From: Synechococcus sp. MU1617
Lineage (GTDB): Bacteria > Cyanobacteriota > Cyanobacteriia > PCC-6307 > Cyanobiaceae
Assembly (NCBI RefSeq): GCF_020514235.1
Contig: NZ_VTLB01000002.1
Location: 62,001 to 126,000, forward strand
Length of the DNA: 64,000 nt
Reading direction: 5' to 3'
The notes under the pieces are model-generated. The model was not told where the DNA came from, did not search any database, and saw nothing but the letters and a program-made list of their open reading frames with translations. The position numbers and the translations under genes were made by a program. Shown here in pieces: positions 35,965-48,127 of this stretch; position 1 is the first letter of the stretch; each line of letters starts with the position of its first letter.

Positions 35965-36887
35965 CGCTGCTCCTGGTGCAACGCCAAAAGCGCCAACTGC
36001 TGCAGAGCGGACGGCACATCAGCAGCAGCATCTTGATCCGACGGTTCAACCCAGGTGGGCAGGGGCTGGTTCAAACAGCACTCCCCTGCCGCTCCATCAA
36101 CGAGTGGCATCCAATCGTCAAGCTGTTCGGTGGGAACTGATAACCACCAGCCCAGGGCTGATGGCGGGTCGACCAAGGCCTGCCAGGCAGCAACACAGGC
36201 CCGAATCTCGCGCTGACAGGCCAGAGGGTCATGCGCCTCAAGCGCATGGTCAACCTCAGGCACCCGCTGGCGGAACAACACCAAACGAAAGCTCTTCTCC
36301 TCCACCACAAGCCAGGCCAGATCGCCATCCCACACCTGCGTGAGCTGAAGCAAGGCCCGCTGGGCCGCCGTCAGCGACCAATCAACGCGCCGCAGCGGTA
36401 GGTCCGCCAGTGCAGCAACCTCGCTCCAGCCCTGAATCAACGACCGCGGCACACCCACCACCGCTAAAGCATCCTGAACCGGCGACGATGTGACGTAGTT
36501 CTCCGCCAAATCAAACGGCAACTCAACAGCCTGCAACGACTGGGGCAACAGGCCAGGCGATCCATCCGATCCATAGCCGTCGACCACGCACCACGAAGCA
36601 GCGGCCAAAGGCAGGCAAAGAACCAATTCGGCGCCTGGGCAATCGCAATCAAAGATCAGATCAGCCATCAACTCGCCAACGGCTTCCCTTTGCAGCGGCA
36701 CACCATCACGACACACACCATCGGGCCAGGCCACAACGCGTTGCTGCCAACGGCCACCCTGATCCCAACAACAGACCAAGCCTCTGTTGTTCACCGCGAT
36801 CAACACCGGCTTGGCATCCACCAGCCGTCGCCAAGCCAGGCTCAATGCCGTGAGTTGAGGCAGCTCAGCAAGAGCAGGCAGTGGCAC
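35961..36887 (-). CDS. pilM: PilM-like protein (copy 2)
   Basis: 308 residues, soluble, first gene of the M-N-O-Q operon. PilM identity rests mainly on position and on weak blocks shared with copy 1: a beta-rich start (PVLIAVNNRGLVCCW), LVLCLPLAAASWCV, LQAVELPFDLAENYV, VVGVPRSLIQGW and LADLPLRRVDWSL. It has no acidic tail and is short for PilM. It is Trp- and Cys-rich for a cytoplasmic protein. No gene is seen in the 113 bases between it and pyrD. Confidence 0.7.
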   Translation of the reverse strand: MPLPALAELPQLTALSLAWRRLVDAKPVLIAVNNRGLVCCWDQGGRWQQRVVAWPDGVCRDGVPLQREAVGELMADLIFDCDCPGAELVLCLPLAAASWCVVDGYGSDGSPGLLPQSLQAVELPFDLAENYVTSSPVQDALAVVGVPRSLIQGWSEVAALADLPLRRVDWSLTAAQRALLQLTQVWDGDLAWLVVEEKSFRLVLFRQRVPEVDHALEAHDPLACQREIRACVAAWQALVDPPSALGWWLSVPTEQLDDWMPLVDGAAGECCLNQPLPTWVEPSDQDAAADVPSALQQLALLALHQEQR

Positions 36888-37000
36888 ACAACGCTTCCCA
36901 CTGACTTGATGCTATCGACGATGACCCGCTTGAATCACTCCCTCTCAGAGACATTTAAGGGCGCAACATCGAGCAGATGAGGTGCCTTTGAAGCACGCAT

Positions 37001-38182
37001 TCAGTCCTGCCAGGGCAAGCCACTTCCTGACGCCTCAGCGATGTTGCGGAGGCCGTGGCGGTCCAACTGCAGCAGCAGACCTTCCAGAATCCGCGGCACC
37101 AGATCCGGCCCCTTAAAAATCCAGCCGGTGTAGAGCTGCACCAGGGAAGCCCCAGCGGTGATGCGCTCCCAGGCGACTTGCGGAGAGTCAATCCCACCCA
37201 CACCGATCAACGGCAACGCTGGGCCGGCACTGGCCCGCAAGCGGCGGATCACCTCCTGGGCTCGATGTCGCAGGGGGGCACCGCTGAGCCCACCGGCCTC
37301 CTCCGCCAGGGTGCGCCCGGTCTGCGGCAGACGCCGTTGCTCCAGGCCCAACCGATGGAGACTGGTATTGACCGCAATCACACCGGCCAGGCCCTCTTCA
37401 AAGGCCAAACGGGCCACGGCATCAATCGACTCATCATCAAGATCCGGTGCGATTTTCACGAGTAAAGGCGGGCAGGCCGGCAGCCTTCGCAGCCGCTCCA
37501 CAAGCCGCCGCAACTGGGCCGTATCCTGCAGATCACGCAGGCCGGGGGTGTTGGGGGAGCTGACGTTGATCACCGCATAGTCCGCCAAGGCGGACAACAA
37601 CTCCAAGGAAGCCGCGTAGTCGTCCGGAGCCTGCTCCAAGGCGGTGATCTTGGATTTGCCGACGTTGATCCCAAGCACCGCCGGCCGCCGGCCAGGCGGA
37701 TCCAGGCGTTGACGCTCCAGGGTTTGCAACAGCGCCTTGGCACCGTCGTTGTTGAATCCCATCCTGTTCAACGCGGCCTGTTCTTCCGCTAAACGGAACA
37801 GGCGTGGTTTGGGGTTGCCCGGCTGGCCGTGCCAGGTGACCGTGCCCACTTCGGCAAAGCCAAAGCCGAAGCGATCCCAGATGCCGGCCGCCACACCGTT
37901 CTTGTCGAATCCCGCCGCCAAACCCACCGGATTGGGGAAGCGGCAGCCAAACAGCACCTGCTCCAGGCGCAGATCACGCCGTTGCAGATCAGCCGCCACG
38001 CCATCCAGCACCGTGGACACCCCTGGCCAGCGGCGCCGCAGGCTGGCCTGGCCCAGCGCCGTGAGGGCAGTACGCGACAGCTGTTCAGCATCCAGGCCGT
38101 CGTCCCGCGCCAGCACCGGACCCAGCCAACGCTGGTAGAAGGCACCGCTGCTGAGCGGTCCGGCCGAAGGGGACGGCGACAT
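37001..38182 (-). CDS. pyrD: Dihydroorotate dehydrogenase (quinone), class 2
   Basis: Oxidises dihydroorotate to orotate in pyrimidine synthesis, passing electrons to quinone at the membrane. It shows [14 protein letters not shown], the [17 protein letters not shown] loop, [34 protein letters not shown] (catalytic Ser region) and [18 protein letters not shown] 38182 is used because it lies just after the rnhA stop; the frame extends to 38263 but only within rnhA. The resulting 393 residues are normal for the class. Confidence 0.95.
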   Translation of the reverse strand: MSPSPSAGPLSSGAFYQRWLGPVLARDDGLDAEQLSRTALTALGQASLRRRWPGVSTVLDGVAADLQRRDLRLEQVLFGCRFPNPVGLAAGFDKNGVAAGIWDRFGFGFAEVGTVTWHGQPGNPKPRLFRLAEEQAALNRMGFNNDGAKALLQTLERQRLDPPGRRPAVLGINVGKSKITALEQAPDDYAASLELLSALADYAVINVSSPNTPGLRDLQDTAQLRRLVERLRRLPACPPLLVKIAPDLDDESIDAVARLAFEEGLAGVIAVNTSLHRLGLEQRRLPQTGRTLAEEAGGLSGAPLRHRAQEVIRRLRASAGPALPLIGVGGIDSPQVAWERITAGASLVQLYTGWIFKGPDLVPRILEGLLLQLDRHGLRNIAEASGSGLPWQD

Positions 38183-38190
38183 GCTCTGGC

Positions 38191-38934
38191 TCAGGACTGT
38201 TCTGATCCTGCCTCGCGACGTTGCAGGGTCCAGCGGCCCTCTGGCTGAGGCTGGACAGTCCAATCCCTCCAGATCCAGCTCTCCCGCTTGGTTTCCAGCT
38301 GTTTGATCGGCTGTTCCACCAGCTGCGCCAGCTCCAACAACGACAGGCTGAAGCCACCCTGCGCCAACCGATCGGCCAGCTCCAAGCGTGACAACAGCTG
38401 CAGCAGAGGCTTGGGGGCAACCTCGGATGGGGCCTCTGGTACGGCCTGGGTTGCTCCCTGCTTCCGAGCCAAGTTCGGCTGGGCGTTATGGGAGAACGCC
38501 ACAGCGATGCGATCCACCCGTTCGTTGTCTGGATCACCGCTGTGGCCTTTGACGTAGCTCAAGGGGACGTCGTCCAGTCGGGCGGCATCGAGGGCCTTCC
38601 AAAGGTCCTGATTGAGCACAGGTTTACCGGCAGCCGTTTTCCAGCCTTTGCGCTTCCAGCCTTTGATCCAGGAGCCCAGGCCATCAATCAGGTATTTGCT
38701 GTCGGTGCGCAGGGTGAGATCCGGATGACGGGGCAGCTGCTCAAGCCGTTGCAACACCTCCAACGCGGCCTGCAGTTCCATGCGGTTGTTGGTGGTGTCG
38801 GGCGCATGGCCACCGAATTCCTCAACACTGCCGTCTTCGAAACGCAGCAACGCGCCCCAACCTCCCGGACCTGGATTGCCGCTGCAGGCACCATCCGTCG
38901 CTGCAGCCACGACCCGTCCCCGTCCTTCCGCCAT
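38191..38934 (-). CDS. rnhA: Ribonuclease HI with C-terminal extension
   Basis: Degrades RNA in RNA/DNA hybrids. The N-terminal ~155 residues are a full RNase HI domain: [30 protein letters not shown] and [11 protein letters not shown] hold the catalytic Asp/Glu/Asp, and [14 protein letters not shown] the His loop. About 90 extra residues follow, starting after [12 protein letters not shown], with a helical part ([18 protein letters not shown]) and a Trp-rich end ([17 protein letters not shown]). The extension is not the usual N-terminal hybrid-binding domain; its role is unknown. Confidence 0.93.
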   Translation of the reverse strand: MAEGRGRVVAAATDGACSGNPGPGGWGALLRFEDGSVEEFGGHAPDTTNNRMELQAALEVLQRLEQLPRHPDLTLRTDSKYLIDGLGSWIKGWKRKGWKTAAGKPVLNQDLWKALDAARLDDVPLSYVKGHSGDPDNERVDRIAVAFSHNAQPNLARKQGATQAVPEAPSEVAPKPLLQLLSRLELADRLAQGGFSLSLLELAQLVEQPIKQLETKRESWIWRDWTVQPQPEGRWTLQRREAGSEQS

Positions 38935-38985
38935 TGATCAGTCCCAACACTGTTCGGTACAACACGGTTTCTGGCGTCACCGTGG

Positions 38986-39711
38986 ATGAGCCGAACCTAC
39001 CTGCGGGCTGCCGGTCTGACTGCCGTGGGGCTCCTGACCGCTGGCCTGCCGCAGGAGGGCGCAGCACGGTCGTTGTTTGACAGCGCTGCCATCCCGCAGG
39101 AGCGCTTTGCTGTTCTCGCCCAACCGATTGGCAGGGCCCAGTGGAAACTGCTGGTGCTGGAACAGATCAAGGCCCAACCGCGCTGCTGGAGGGCACGCCA
39201 GGACGGACTGGTGGAGCCCAGCCTGAATCGCTTCAACTTCAGCGGCATCTGCAAGCGCTACCTGGACAGCAATGGCTACTCGCTGCGCAGCGGTGGCCAA
39301 GACCTTGGAACCCGCTTCCGCTTCCGGCTCAAGCAATCCGGAGCATCGCTGAGGCTCGAGGCCCTCGACCCCCAGCAACGGGCACCGCTCCTGGTGGGTC
39401 AGGCCCGAATTCCCAGACGCGATCTCAATGGGTTTGTACGGCTGCAGCTTGAGCCGGGCTGGGCCTTGGAACGCCGTGTCTACCAAGGACGCCTGCTGAA
39501 CCACCTGTATCTCGCCCACCAGGAACCGGTGAACCGGCTGCTGGCGCTGGCCAGCAGCCACGGCCAACGCTCAGGTTTCAGCCGACTGGGAACCCCAATG
39601 CCGCCGATCGCACCACCGCCTTTGCCCGCCTCACGAACAACACGCCGACGAACGACACGCCTCGCCAGCAATGCTCCGATCCGCCTGCAGGTGATCCCTT
39701 ACCGCCGTTGA
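38986..39711 (+). CDS. DUF3747 secreted protein
   Basis: 241 residues. A signal peptide (MSRTYLRAAGLTAVGLLTAG) is followed by the DUF3747 pattern SLFDSAAIPQERFAVLAQPIG, LLVLEQIKAQPRCW and FSGICKRYLDSNGYSLR. The family is cyanobacterial and uncharacterised. The C-terminus is Pro/Thr/Arg-rich and probably unstructured. It is divergent from rnhA (51 bases). Confidence 0.82.
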   Translation: MSRTYLRAAGLTAVGLLTAGLPQEGAARSLFDSAAIPQERFAVLAQPIGRAQWKLLVLEQIKAQPRCWRARQDGLVEPSLNRFNFSGICKRYLDSNGYSLRSGGQDLGTRFRFRLKQSGASLRLEALDPQQRAPLLVGQARIPRRDLNGFVRLQLEPGWALERRVYQGRLLNHLYLAHQEPVNRLLALASSHGQRSGFSRLGTPMPPIAPPPLPASRTTRRRTTRLASNAPIRLQVIPYRR

Positions 39712-39720
39712 GAACCGACC

Positions 39721-39747
39721 GTCACGACCGTCACGACCGTCACAGTG
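39721..39747 (+). repeat. Short tandem GTCACGACC repeat
   Basis: Two perfect 9-base units (39721-39729, 39730-39738), a third diverged one (GTCACAGTG) and a partial unit just before, right after the DUF3747 stop. No function evident. Confidence 0.7.
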
Positions 39748-39774
39748 CCAGTTGAGAGGGCGACCAGACAGGGG

Positions 39775-39802
39775 CTGACAACGGAATGCCTGCCCTTACT
39801 TT
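39775..39802 (+). promoter_or_regulatory. Candidate promoter of the Yfr2-like RNA
   Basis: CTGACA at 39775-39780 and TACTTT at 39797-39802, spaced by 16 bases. The expected start is near 39808, matching the 5' end of the conserved part of the RNA. Confidence 0.45.
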
Positions 39803-39805
39803 GAA

Positions 39806-39906
39806 CTTGTGTGAGGAGTGCCGAACGCCTCTTCAGGGTCGAAACAAGGACAGACTCCTGAACGTGTTCCTCTCGAAAAAAGCTCCGCCTTTGGCGGGGC
39901 TTTTTT
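39806..39906 (+). ncRNA. Probable Yfr2-family small RNA
   Basis: About 100 bases between a candidate promoter and a strong terminator, with no reading frame. The 5' part reads TTGTGTGAGGAGTGCC, then a short hairpin GAGGAGTGCC/GCCTCTTC, then CGAAACAAGGA, which I recall as part of the conserved core of the cyanobacterial Yfr2 family. The 11 bases GTGTGAGGAGT (39810-39820) are the exact complement of the ACTCCTCACAC motif of the RNA Yfr1, with which Yfr2 has been proposed to pair. Identification is from memory of the family consensus and context, not from a covariance search. Confidence 0.7.
39876..39906 (+). terminator. Rho-independent terminator of the small RNA
   Basis: AAAAAAGCTCCGCC, loop TTT, GGCGGGGCTTTTTT. 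An eight-pair G/C-rich stem with one G-T pair ends in T6. A-runs on the other side mean it could work in both directions. Confidence 0.88.
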
Positions 39907-39925
39907 GTTGGCAGGAAATAGACAC

Positions 39926-39953
39926 AAAAAAACCGGTCCTCGAAAGGACCGGT
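39926..39953 (-). terminator. Rho-independent terminator after rplL
   Basis: On the minus strand ACCGGTCC, loop TTTCGA, GGACCGGT, followed by seven T. A perfect eight-pair stem 48 bases past the rplL stop. It ends the ribosomal protein operon; rpoB does not follow, in line with cyanobacterial gene order. Confidence 0.9.
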
Positions 39954-40001
39954 GGATGACTGAAAACAGGGAGGAGAGGGACAAGCCCCCTCCCAAGGAG
40001 A

Positions 40002-40391
40002 TCACTTGAGGGTGACCTTGCCGCCTGCTTCTTCGATGGCCTTCTTGGCAGCCTCGGCGTCTTCCTTGGAGACACCTTCCTTGACGGCCTTGGGAGCAGC
40101 CTCAACAAGAGCCTTGGCGTCGCCCAGGCCCAGACCGGTTGCCTCACGGACAGCCTTGAGGACCTTGATCTTGGCGGAGGCGTCGAAGCCTTCGAGGATC
40201 ACATCGAATTCGGTCTTCTCTTCAGCGGCCTCGCCACCGCCACCAGCAGCGCCAGGGGCAGCCATCACAACACCAGCAGATGCTGCGGCAGACACACCGA
40301 AGGCCTCTTCGATCTGCTTGACCAGCTCGGAAGCTTCAAGCAGGGAGAGGGATTTCAGCGATTCGAGAATTTCGTCGGTTTTTGCAGACAT
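40002..40391 (-). CDS. rplL: 50S ribosomal protein L7/L12
   Basis: 129 residues. An N-terminal dimerisation helix region ([26 protein letters not shown]), an Ala/Gly hinge ([16 protein letters not shown]) and the C-terminal factor-binding domain ([38 protein letters not shown] shortened: [16 protein letters not shown]). It forms the L12 stalk that recruits translation factors. Last gene of the L11-L1-L10-L12 run. Confidence 0.98.
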   Translation of the reverse strand: MSAKTDEILESLKSLSLLEASELVKQIEEAFGVSAAASAGVVMAAPGAAGGGGEAAEEKTEFDVILEGFDASAKIKVLKAVREATGLGLGDAKALVEAAPKAVKEGVSKEDAEAAKKAIEEAGGKVTLK

Positions 40392-40445
40392 GGTTTTGAA
40401 AGGGGAAGCAACAGATCAATGAACAGTGGTCTCGGCAGAGCCGAA

Positions 40446-40973
40446 TCAGCCTTCGCCGCCTTCGGCGTGCTGCTTGAGTGCCCTGGCCATACCAGAGGGA
40501 ACCTCGTTGATGCCCACAGCGACCTTCGTGGCCACGGCGTTGATGGCACCGGCGATCTGAGCCATGAGCTGCTCCTTGGAGGGGAGATCGGCAATGGCTT
40601 TGATCTCATCCTGAGACAGGAGCTTGCCTTCGAAAAGGCCGCCCTTGGTCTCGGACTTCTTGAGTTCCTTCTGGAAGGTCTGAACGGCCTTCACACCGGC
40701 ACCAACATCGCCCTTCACCAGGACGAAGGCGTTGGTTCCGGTCAGCAGGGAATCGAGGCTGGCCCAGTTGCTGTCGCCATCAATGGCACGGCGCATCAAG
40801 GTGTTTTTGGTCACCTTGCAAACGCTGTCGCTGGCCCGCAGACGATCCCGCAGGTCAGACATTTCCTTGATGGACAGGCCCTTGAAATCAAGGACAAGTG
40901 CCAGTTCGGCGTCGGCGAGGAGCTCTTTGAGCTCTCCGACGATCTGCTGCTTGTTCTCCAGCGTGCGGCCCAT
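40446..40973 (-). CDS. rplJ: 50S ribosomal protein L10
   Basis: 175 residues. N-terminal [20 protein letters not shown], then [20 protein letters not shown] and [13 protein letters not shown], with a C-terminal helix region that would carry L12 dimers. It is preceded by a 238-base leader with strong stems, the usual place for autoregulation by the L10-L12 complex. 54 bases separate it from rplL. Confidence 0.97.
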   Translation of the reverse strand: MGRTLENKQQIVGELKELLADAELALVLDFKGLSIKEMSDLRDRLRASDSVCKVTKNTLMRRAIDGDSNWASLDSLLTGTNAFVLVKGDVGAGVKAVQTFQKELKKSETKGGLFEGKLLSQDEIKAIADLPSKEQLMAQIAGAINAVATKVAVGINEVPSGMARALKQHAEGGEG

Positions 40974-41211
40974 AGGGATTGGATCGGATCAAAGGAACAA
41001 GCTGGGCACACGGCCGATCGAGTCTTCGCAAGGAAGACGAGGCCGCGTGCCGATCCAATCCCGAATGGGACAAAACCGTGTCGCGTCTGCCTCGGCAGGG
41101 ATTACATCGACGGGAATGACTGGAGTCATGCCCAGGGACGTCCTGCTGTCTCTGGCCGGGCGCGTGCCCGATTTGGCTTACGCCAATCGTTAAGTGTAGA
41201 GGAGAGCCTGA
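40974..41211 (-). promoter_or_regulatory. rplJ leader with extended hairpins (L10-leader candidate)
   Basis: A 238-base gap without genes. The main structure is a long interrupted stem at 41005-41051: outer arms GGCACACGGCC and GGCCGCGTGCC, inner GTCTTC/GAAGAC. A second near-perfect inverted repeat is at 41114-41135 (GGGAATGACT/AGTCATGCCC), and CTGCC/GGCAG pairs at 41087-41098. Bacterial rplJ mRNAs often carry an L10 leader that the L10-L12 complex binds to limit translation. Position and internal-loop architecture fit; I could not run a covariance model. Confidence 0.6.
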
Positions 41212-41919
41212 TCAGCTCCCCTGCTCGATGTCCTGCAGAGCAGAGAAATCGACTTCAACGGAAGGACCCATGGTGGAGGTCACATACAGGGACTTCCAGT
41301 AACGGCCTTTGGCACCGCTGGGCTTGTTGCGGTCGATGGTCTCCTGCAGGGTCTTGAGGTTCTGCAGCAGGGCATCGGCGCTGAAGCTGGCCTTGCCGAA
41401 ACGGACGTGGACAATGCCGGTGCGGTCGGCACGGAATTCCAGTTTGCCGGCCTTGAATTCCTTGATCGCGGCCTCAATGTCCGTCGTGACGGTGCCTGCC
41501 TTGGGGTTGGGCATCAAGCCACGGGGACCAAGGACCCGACCCAGCTTGGCCACCTTGGGCATCATGTCGGGGGTGGCGATCAACAGGTCGAAATCCATTT
41601 CGCCCTTGCTGATGCTTTCCACCAGATCTTCTTCACCGGCGAGTTCAGCACCGGCTGCTTTGGCTTCAGCAACCTTCTCACCGCGGGTGACCACGGCGAT
41701 GCGCACGGTCTGACCGGTGCCATTGGGCAGAGCCACGGTGGTGCGCAGCTGCTGGTCGGTGTACTTCGGATCGATGCCGAGGCGCACATGGGCCTCCATC
41801 GTCTCGTCGAATTTCGCGTTGGCGTTGTCCTTGACCAGGGCAATCGCCTCGAGGGGTGCGTAGGCACGGTCCTCGATCTTGCCGGCCATGCTGGCCAGGC
41901 GCTTGGAGATTTTGGGCAT
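41212..41919 (-). CDS. rplA: 50S ribosomal protein L1
   Basis: 235 residues. [25 protein letters not shown] at the start, [25 protein letters not shown], then [20 protein letters not shown] (diagnostic) and the C-terminal [17 protein letters not shown]. It forms the L1 stalk and in many bacteria represses its own operon. 71 bases downstream of rplK. Confidence 0.98.
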   Translation of the reverse strand: MPKISKRLASMAGKIEDRAYAPLEAIALVKDNANAKFDETMEAHVRLGIDPKYTDQQLRTTVALPNGTGQTVRIAVVTRGEKVAEAKAAGAELAGEEDLVESISKGEMDFDLLIATPDMMPKVAKLGRVLGPRGLMPNPKAGTVTTDIEAAIKEFKAGKLEFRADRTGIVHVRFGKASFSADALLQNLKTLQETIDRNKPSGAKGRYWKSLYVTSTMGPSVEVDFSALQDIEQGS

Positions 41920-41990
41920 GTTCAGTGGTGGGGTTCAGACGACATCAGTGATGCCTCCCCCGAATGGGTTGGAGAAGCGATGCAGCGAGG

Positions 41991-42416
41991 TCAGTCGCTG
42001 ACGGAAACGCCCATGTTGCGGGCGGTACCTTCGATGATCCGCATGGCGGACTCAACGCTGGTGCAGTTGAGGTCGGGGAGCTTGGTCTTGGCGATTTCCT
42101 CGAGCTGAGCACGAGTAATCGATCCAACACTGCCCTTGGAGGACTCACCGGATCCCTTTTGGATCTTCGCGGCCTTGGTGATCAGCACCGACGCCGGAGG
42201 CGTCTTGGTAATGAAGGTGAAGCTGCGGTCTTCAAAGACCGAGATCTCCACCGGAATCACATAACCGGCTTTGTCCTGCGTCCGAGCGTTGTACTCCTTG
42301 CAGAACATCATGATGTTCACACCGTGCTGACCGAGGGCAGGGCCCACCGGCGGCGCGGGGTTGGCTTTGCCGGCATCTAGGGCCAGCTTGATCACAGCTA
42401 CGACTTTCTTGGCCAT
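41991..42416 (-). CDS. rplK: 50S ribosomal protein L11
   Basis: 141 residues. [35 protein letters not shown] is seen in pieces ([18 protein letters not shown]), with the C-terminal RNA-binding domain ([35 protein letters not shown]). It forms part of the GTPase-associated centre. 109 bases downstream of nusG. Confidence 0.98.
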   Translation of the reverse strand: MAKKVVAVIKLALDAGKANPAPPVGPALGQHGVNIMMFCKEYNARTQDKAGYVIPVEISVFEDRSFTFITKTPPASVLITKAAKIQKGSGESSKGSVGSITRAQLEEIAKTKLPDLNCTSVESAMRIIEGTARNMGVSVSD

Positions 42417-42491
42417 CGGCTGGGGGGTTTGGACAGCTGCGGATCACCAGACCCTCGGGTCGGGTGCGGCGGAATGGTTGCCCACTCCCAA

Positions 42492-42516
42492 GGCCGCCCT
42501 CCGCAGGGAGACGGCC
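42492..42516 (-). other. G/C-rich hairpin in the nusG-rplK gap
   Basis: On the minus strand GGCCGTCTCC, loop CTGC, GGAGGGCGGCC: about ten pairs with one bulge. No T-run follows, so it is not a standard terminator. It lies 5' of rplK, where an L1-binding control site occurs in other bacteria. Function not established. Confidence 0.45.
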
Positions 42517-42525
42517 GCCGCCAGG

Positions 42526-43194
42526 TCAGTTTTGTTTGCTGATCTGAGAGAACTCCAGTTCCACCGGGGTCTCTCGACCAAAGATGGAGAGCAGGGCCTT
42601 GAGCTTGTTGCGCTCGCCGGACACCTCGATCACCTCGCCCTGGAAGTCCTTGAACGGACCAGCGGTCACCAGGATCTGATCGCCTTCGGTGAGATCCACC
42701 TTGACGACAGTCTTCTTCTCGGCAGCGCGCTTGAAGATGCGATCCACCTCAGAGCGACTGAGGGGACGAGGCTTGATGTGACCACGAGCCTTACCGGTGG
42801 CACGCCGGTCTTCAGCACCGACGAAATTGATCACGTTCGGGGTGCTTCGCACCGCCATCATCGTGTCCTCATCCAGCACCATCCGGACCAGCACATAACC
42901 GGGGAACACCTTCTCCTCGGTGGACTGACGGGTACCGTCCTTCTTCAGCTTGACGGCAGGCGTCTGGGGAATCTCGATTTCAAGAATTCGGTTGCTCACC
43001 CCAAGGGTGACGGCTCGCTGCTCAAGAGTGGCCTTGACCTTCTTCTCGCAGCTGGAAGCCACCTGAACGGCGTACCAACGGGCGATGGCCGTGTTAGCAA
43101 CAGCCTCCACTGGCAAGGTGCCATCTTCCCCCTCATTCGGGGCTGGCAGATCAAGCACCTCAGGGGCGTCCGGTGTGGTCAGGTCTTCGGGCAC
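42526..43194 (-). CDS. nusG: Transcription antitermination/termination factor NusG
   Basis: 222 residues. After an extra ~35-residue acidic N-terminus (PEDLTTPDAPEVLDLPAP), the NGN domain begins at ARWYAVQVASSCEKKVKA and includes VFPGYVLVRMVLDEDTMMAVRSTP. The KOW domain holds EGDQILVTAGPFKDFQGEV. It binds RNA polymerase and couples it with the ribosome or Rho. 21 bases downstream of secE. Confidence 0.96.
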   Translation of the reverse strand: MPEDLTTPDAPEVLDLPAPNEGEDGTLPVEAVANTAIARWYAVQVASSCEKKVKATLEQRAVTLGVSNRILEIEIPQTPAVKLKKDGTRQSTEEKVFPGYVLVRMVLDEDTMMAVRSTPNVINFVGAEDRRATGKARGHIKPRPLSRSEVDRIFKRAAEKKTVVKVDLTEGDQILVTAGPFKDFQGEVIEVSGERNKLKALLSIFGRETPVELEFSQISKQN

Positions 43195-43215
43195 GGCGAG
43201 AAAGGTGATATCGAG

Positions 43216-43458
43216 TCAGCGGAACACCTGGGACGAAGCCCACCCAAAGAAGCGACTGACAGCCGCGATGGTGGCAGCCGAAAGGCTGACCATCAGGATC
43301 ACAGCGATGGATTCGCTGAACAGTTGCTGGCGGCTGGGCCAAACCACGAGCTTCAGCTCATCAACCGTGTCCGCCAGAAAACCACCGGATTTGGTGGAAT
43401 CGGCAGCGGCCTTGGAGCCGTCAGAAGTGGTGGTGTCCTCAGAGATGGGGCTGGTCAC
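43216..43458 (-). CDS. secE: Preprotein translocase subunit SecE
   Basis: 80 residues from the GTG at 43458. A short acidic N-terminus is followed by the amphipathic helix ADTVDELKLVVWPSRQQL and one membrane helix (AVILMVSLSAATIAAVSRFFG). The VVWPSRQ motif is diagnostic. The frame stays open to 43506, but that part looks unrelated. The secE-nusG-rplKAJL order is classic. Confidence 0.93.
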   Translation of the reverse strand: MTSPISEDTTTSDGSKAAADSTKSGGFLADTVDELKLVVWPSRQQLFSESIAVILMVSLSAATIAAVSRFFGWASSQVFR

Positions 43459-43528
43459 GGGGAAGGGACCGGAAGTTGACAACGGTGCCGCAAGGCACTT
43501 CGCCAAACAGACACCTTACCGGATGCCC

Positions 43529-46294
<2,766 letters not shown>

Positions 46295-46302
46295 CCGGTT
46301 CT

Positions 46303-46701
46303 TCAGGCGTGAGCTTTGGAGGACATCTCGATCAATTCCACCTTGTAGCCATCCGGATCCTCAACAAAGGCGATGACGGTGGTGCCGTGCTTCATCGGAC
46401 CAGGCTCCCGCACCACACGACCACCCTTGTCGGCAATGCCGGCGCAGGTGCTGTGGATGTCTTCCACCCCCAGCGCGATGTGCCCATAGGCATCACCCAG
46501 GGTGTAGCTGTCGGTGTCCCAGTTGTGGGTGAGTTCCAGAACCGTGTGGTCTTTCTCCGACCCATAGCCAACAAAAGCCAGGGTGAAGCGGCCGCTGGGG
46601 TAGTCCTTTCGACGCAGAAGCTGCATGCCCAGGACCTCGGTGTAGAAGCCCAGAGACCGCTCCAGATCAGCGACCCGGAGCATGGTGTGAAGCATCCGCA
46701 T
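46303..46701 (-). CDS. gloA: Lactoylglutathione lyase (glyoxalase I)
   Basis: 132 residues. [28 protein letters not shown], with His near residue 5, then [11 protein letters not shown] (Glu), [10 protein letters not shown] (His) and YKVELIEMS (Glu) supply the four metal ligands of the VOC fold. It detoxifies methylglyoxal with glutathione. Its His/Glu/His/Glu set is of the Ni/Co-type E. coli form. The 100 bases to eno contain a possible -10 (TAAGAT) for eno but no gene. Confidence 0.95.
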   Translation of the reverse strand: MRMLHTMLRVADLERSLGFYTEVLGMQLLRRKDYPSGRFTLAFVGYGSEKDHTVLELTHNWDTDSYTLGDAYGHIALGVEDIHSTCAGIADKGGRVVREPGPMKHGTTVIAFVEDPDGYKVELIEMSSKAHA

Positions 46702-46750
46702 GGGTGAGCGTCGTGCAGATTGAACCTGACGTCATTCTGGCCAGGTATGA

Positions 46751-48106
<1,356 letters not shown>

Positions 48107-48127
48107 TCTTCGGCCTCCAAGAAAAAT

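Noticed and set aside
39810-39820. Yfr1 core motif on the minus strand
   Set aside because: ACTCCTCACAC is present there, but no terminator or flanking stems follow on that strand. The + strand has promoter, fold and terminator, so Yfr2 is the better reading.
48107-48127. AGGCC/GGCCT hairpin between eno and the ubiB-like gene
   Set aside because: A five-pair stem with an 8-base loop and no T-run on either strand; too weak to call a terminator.
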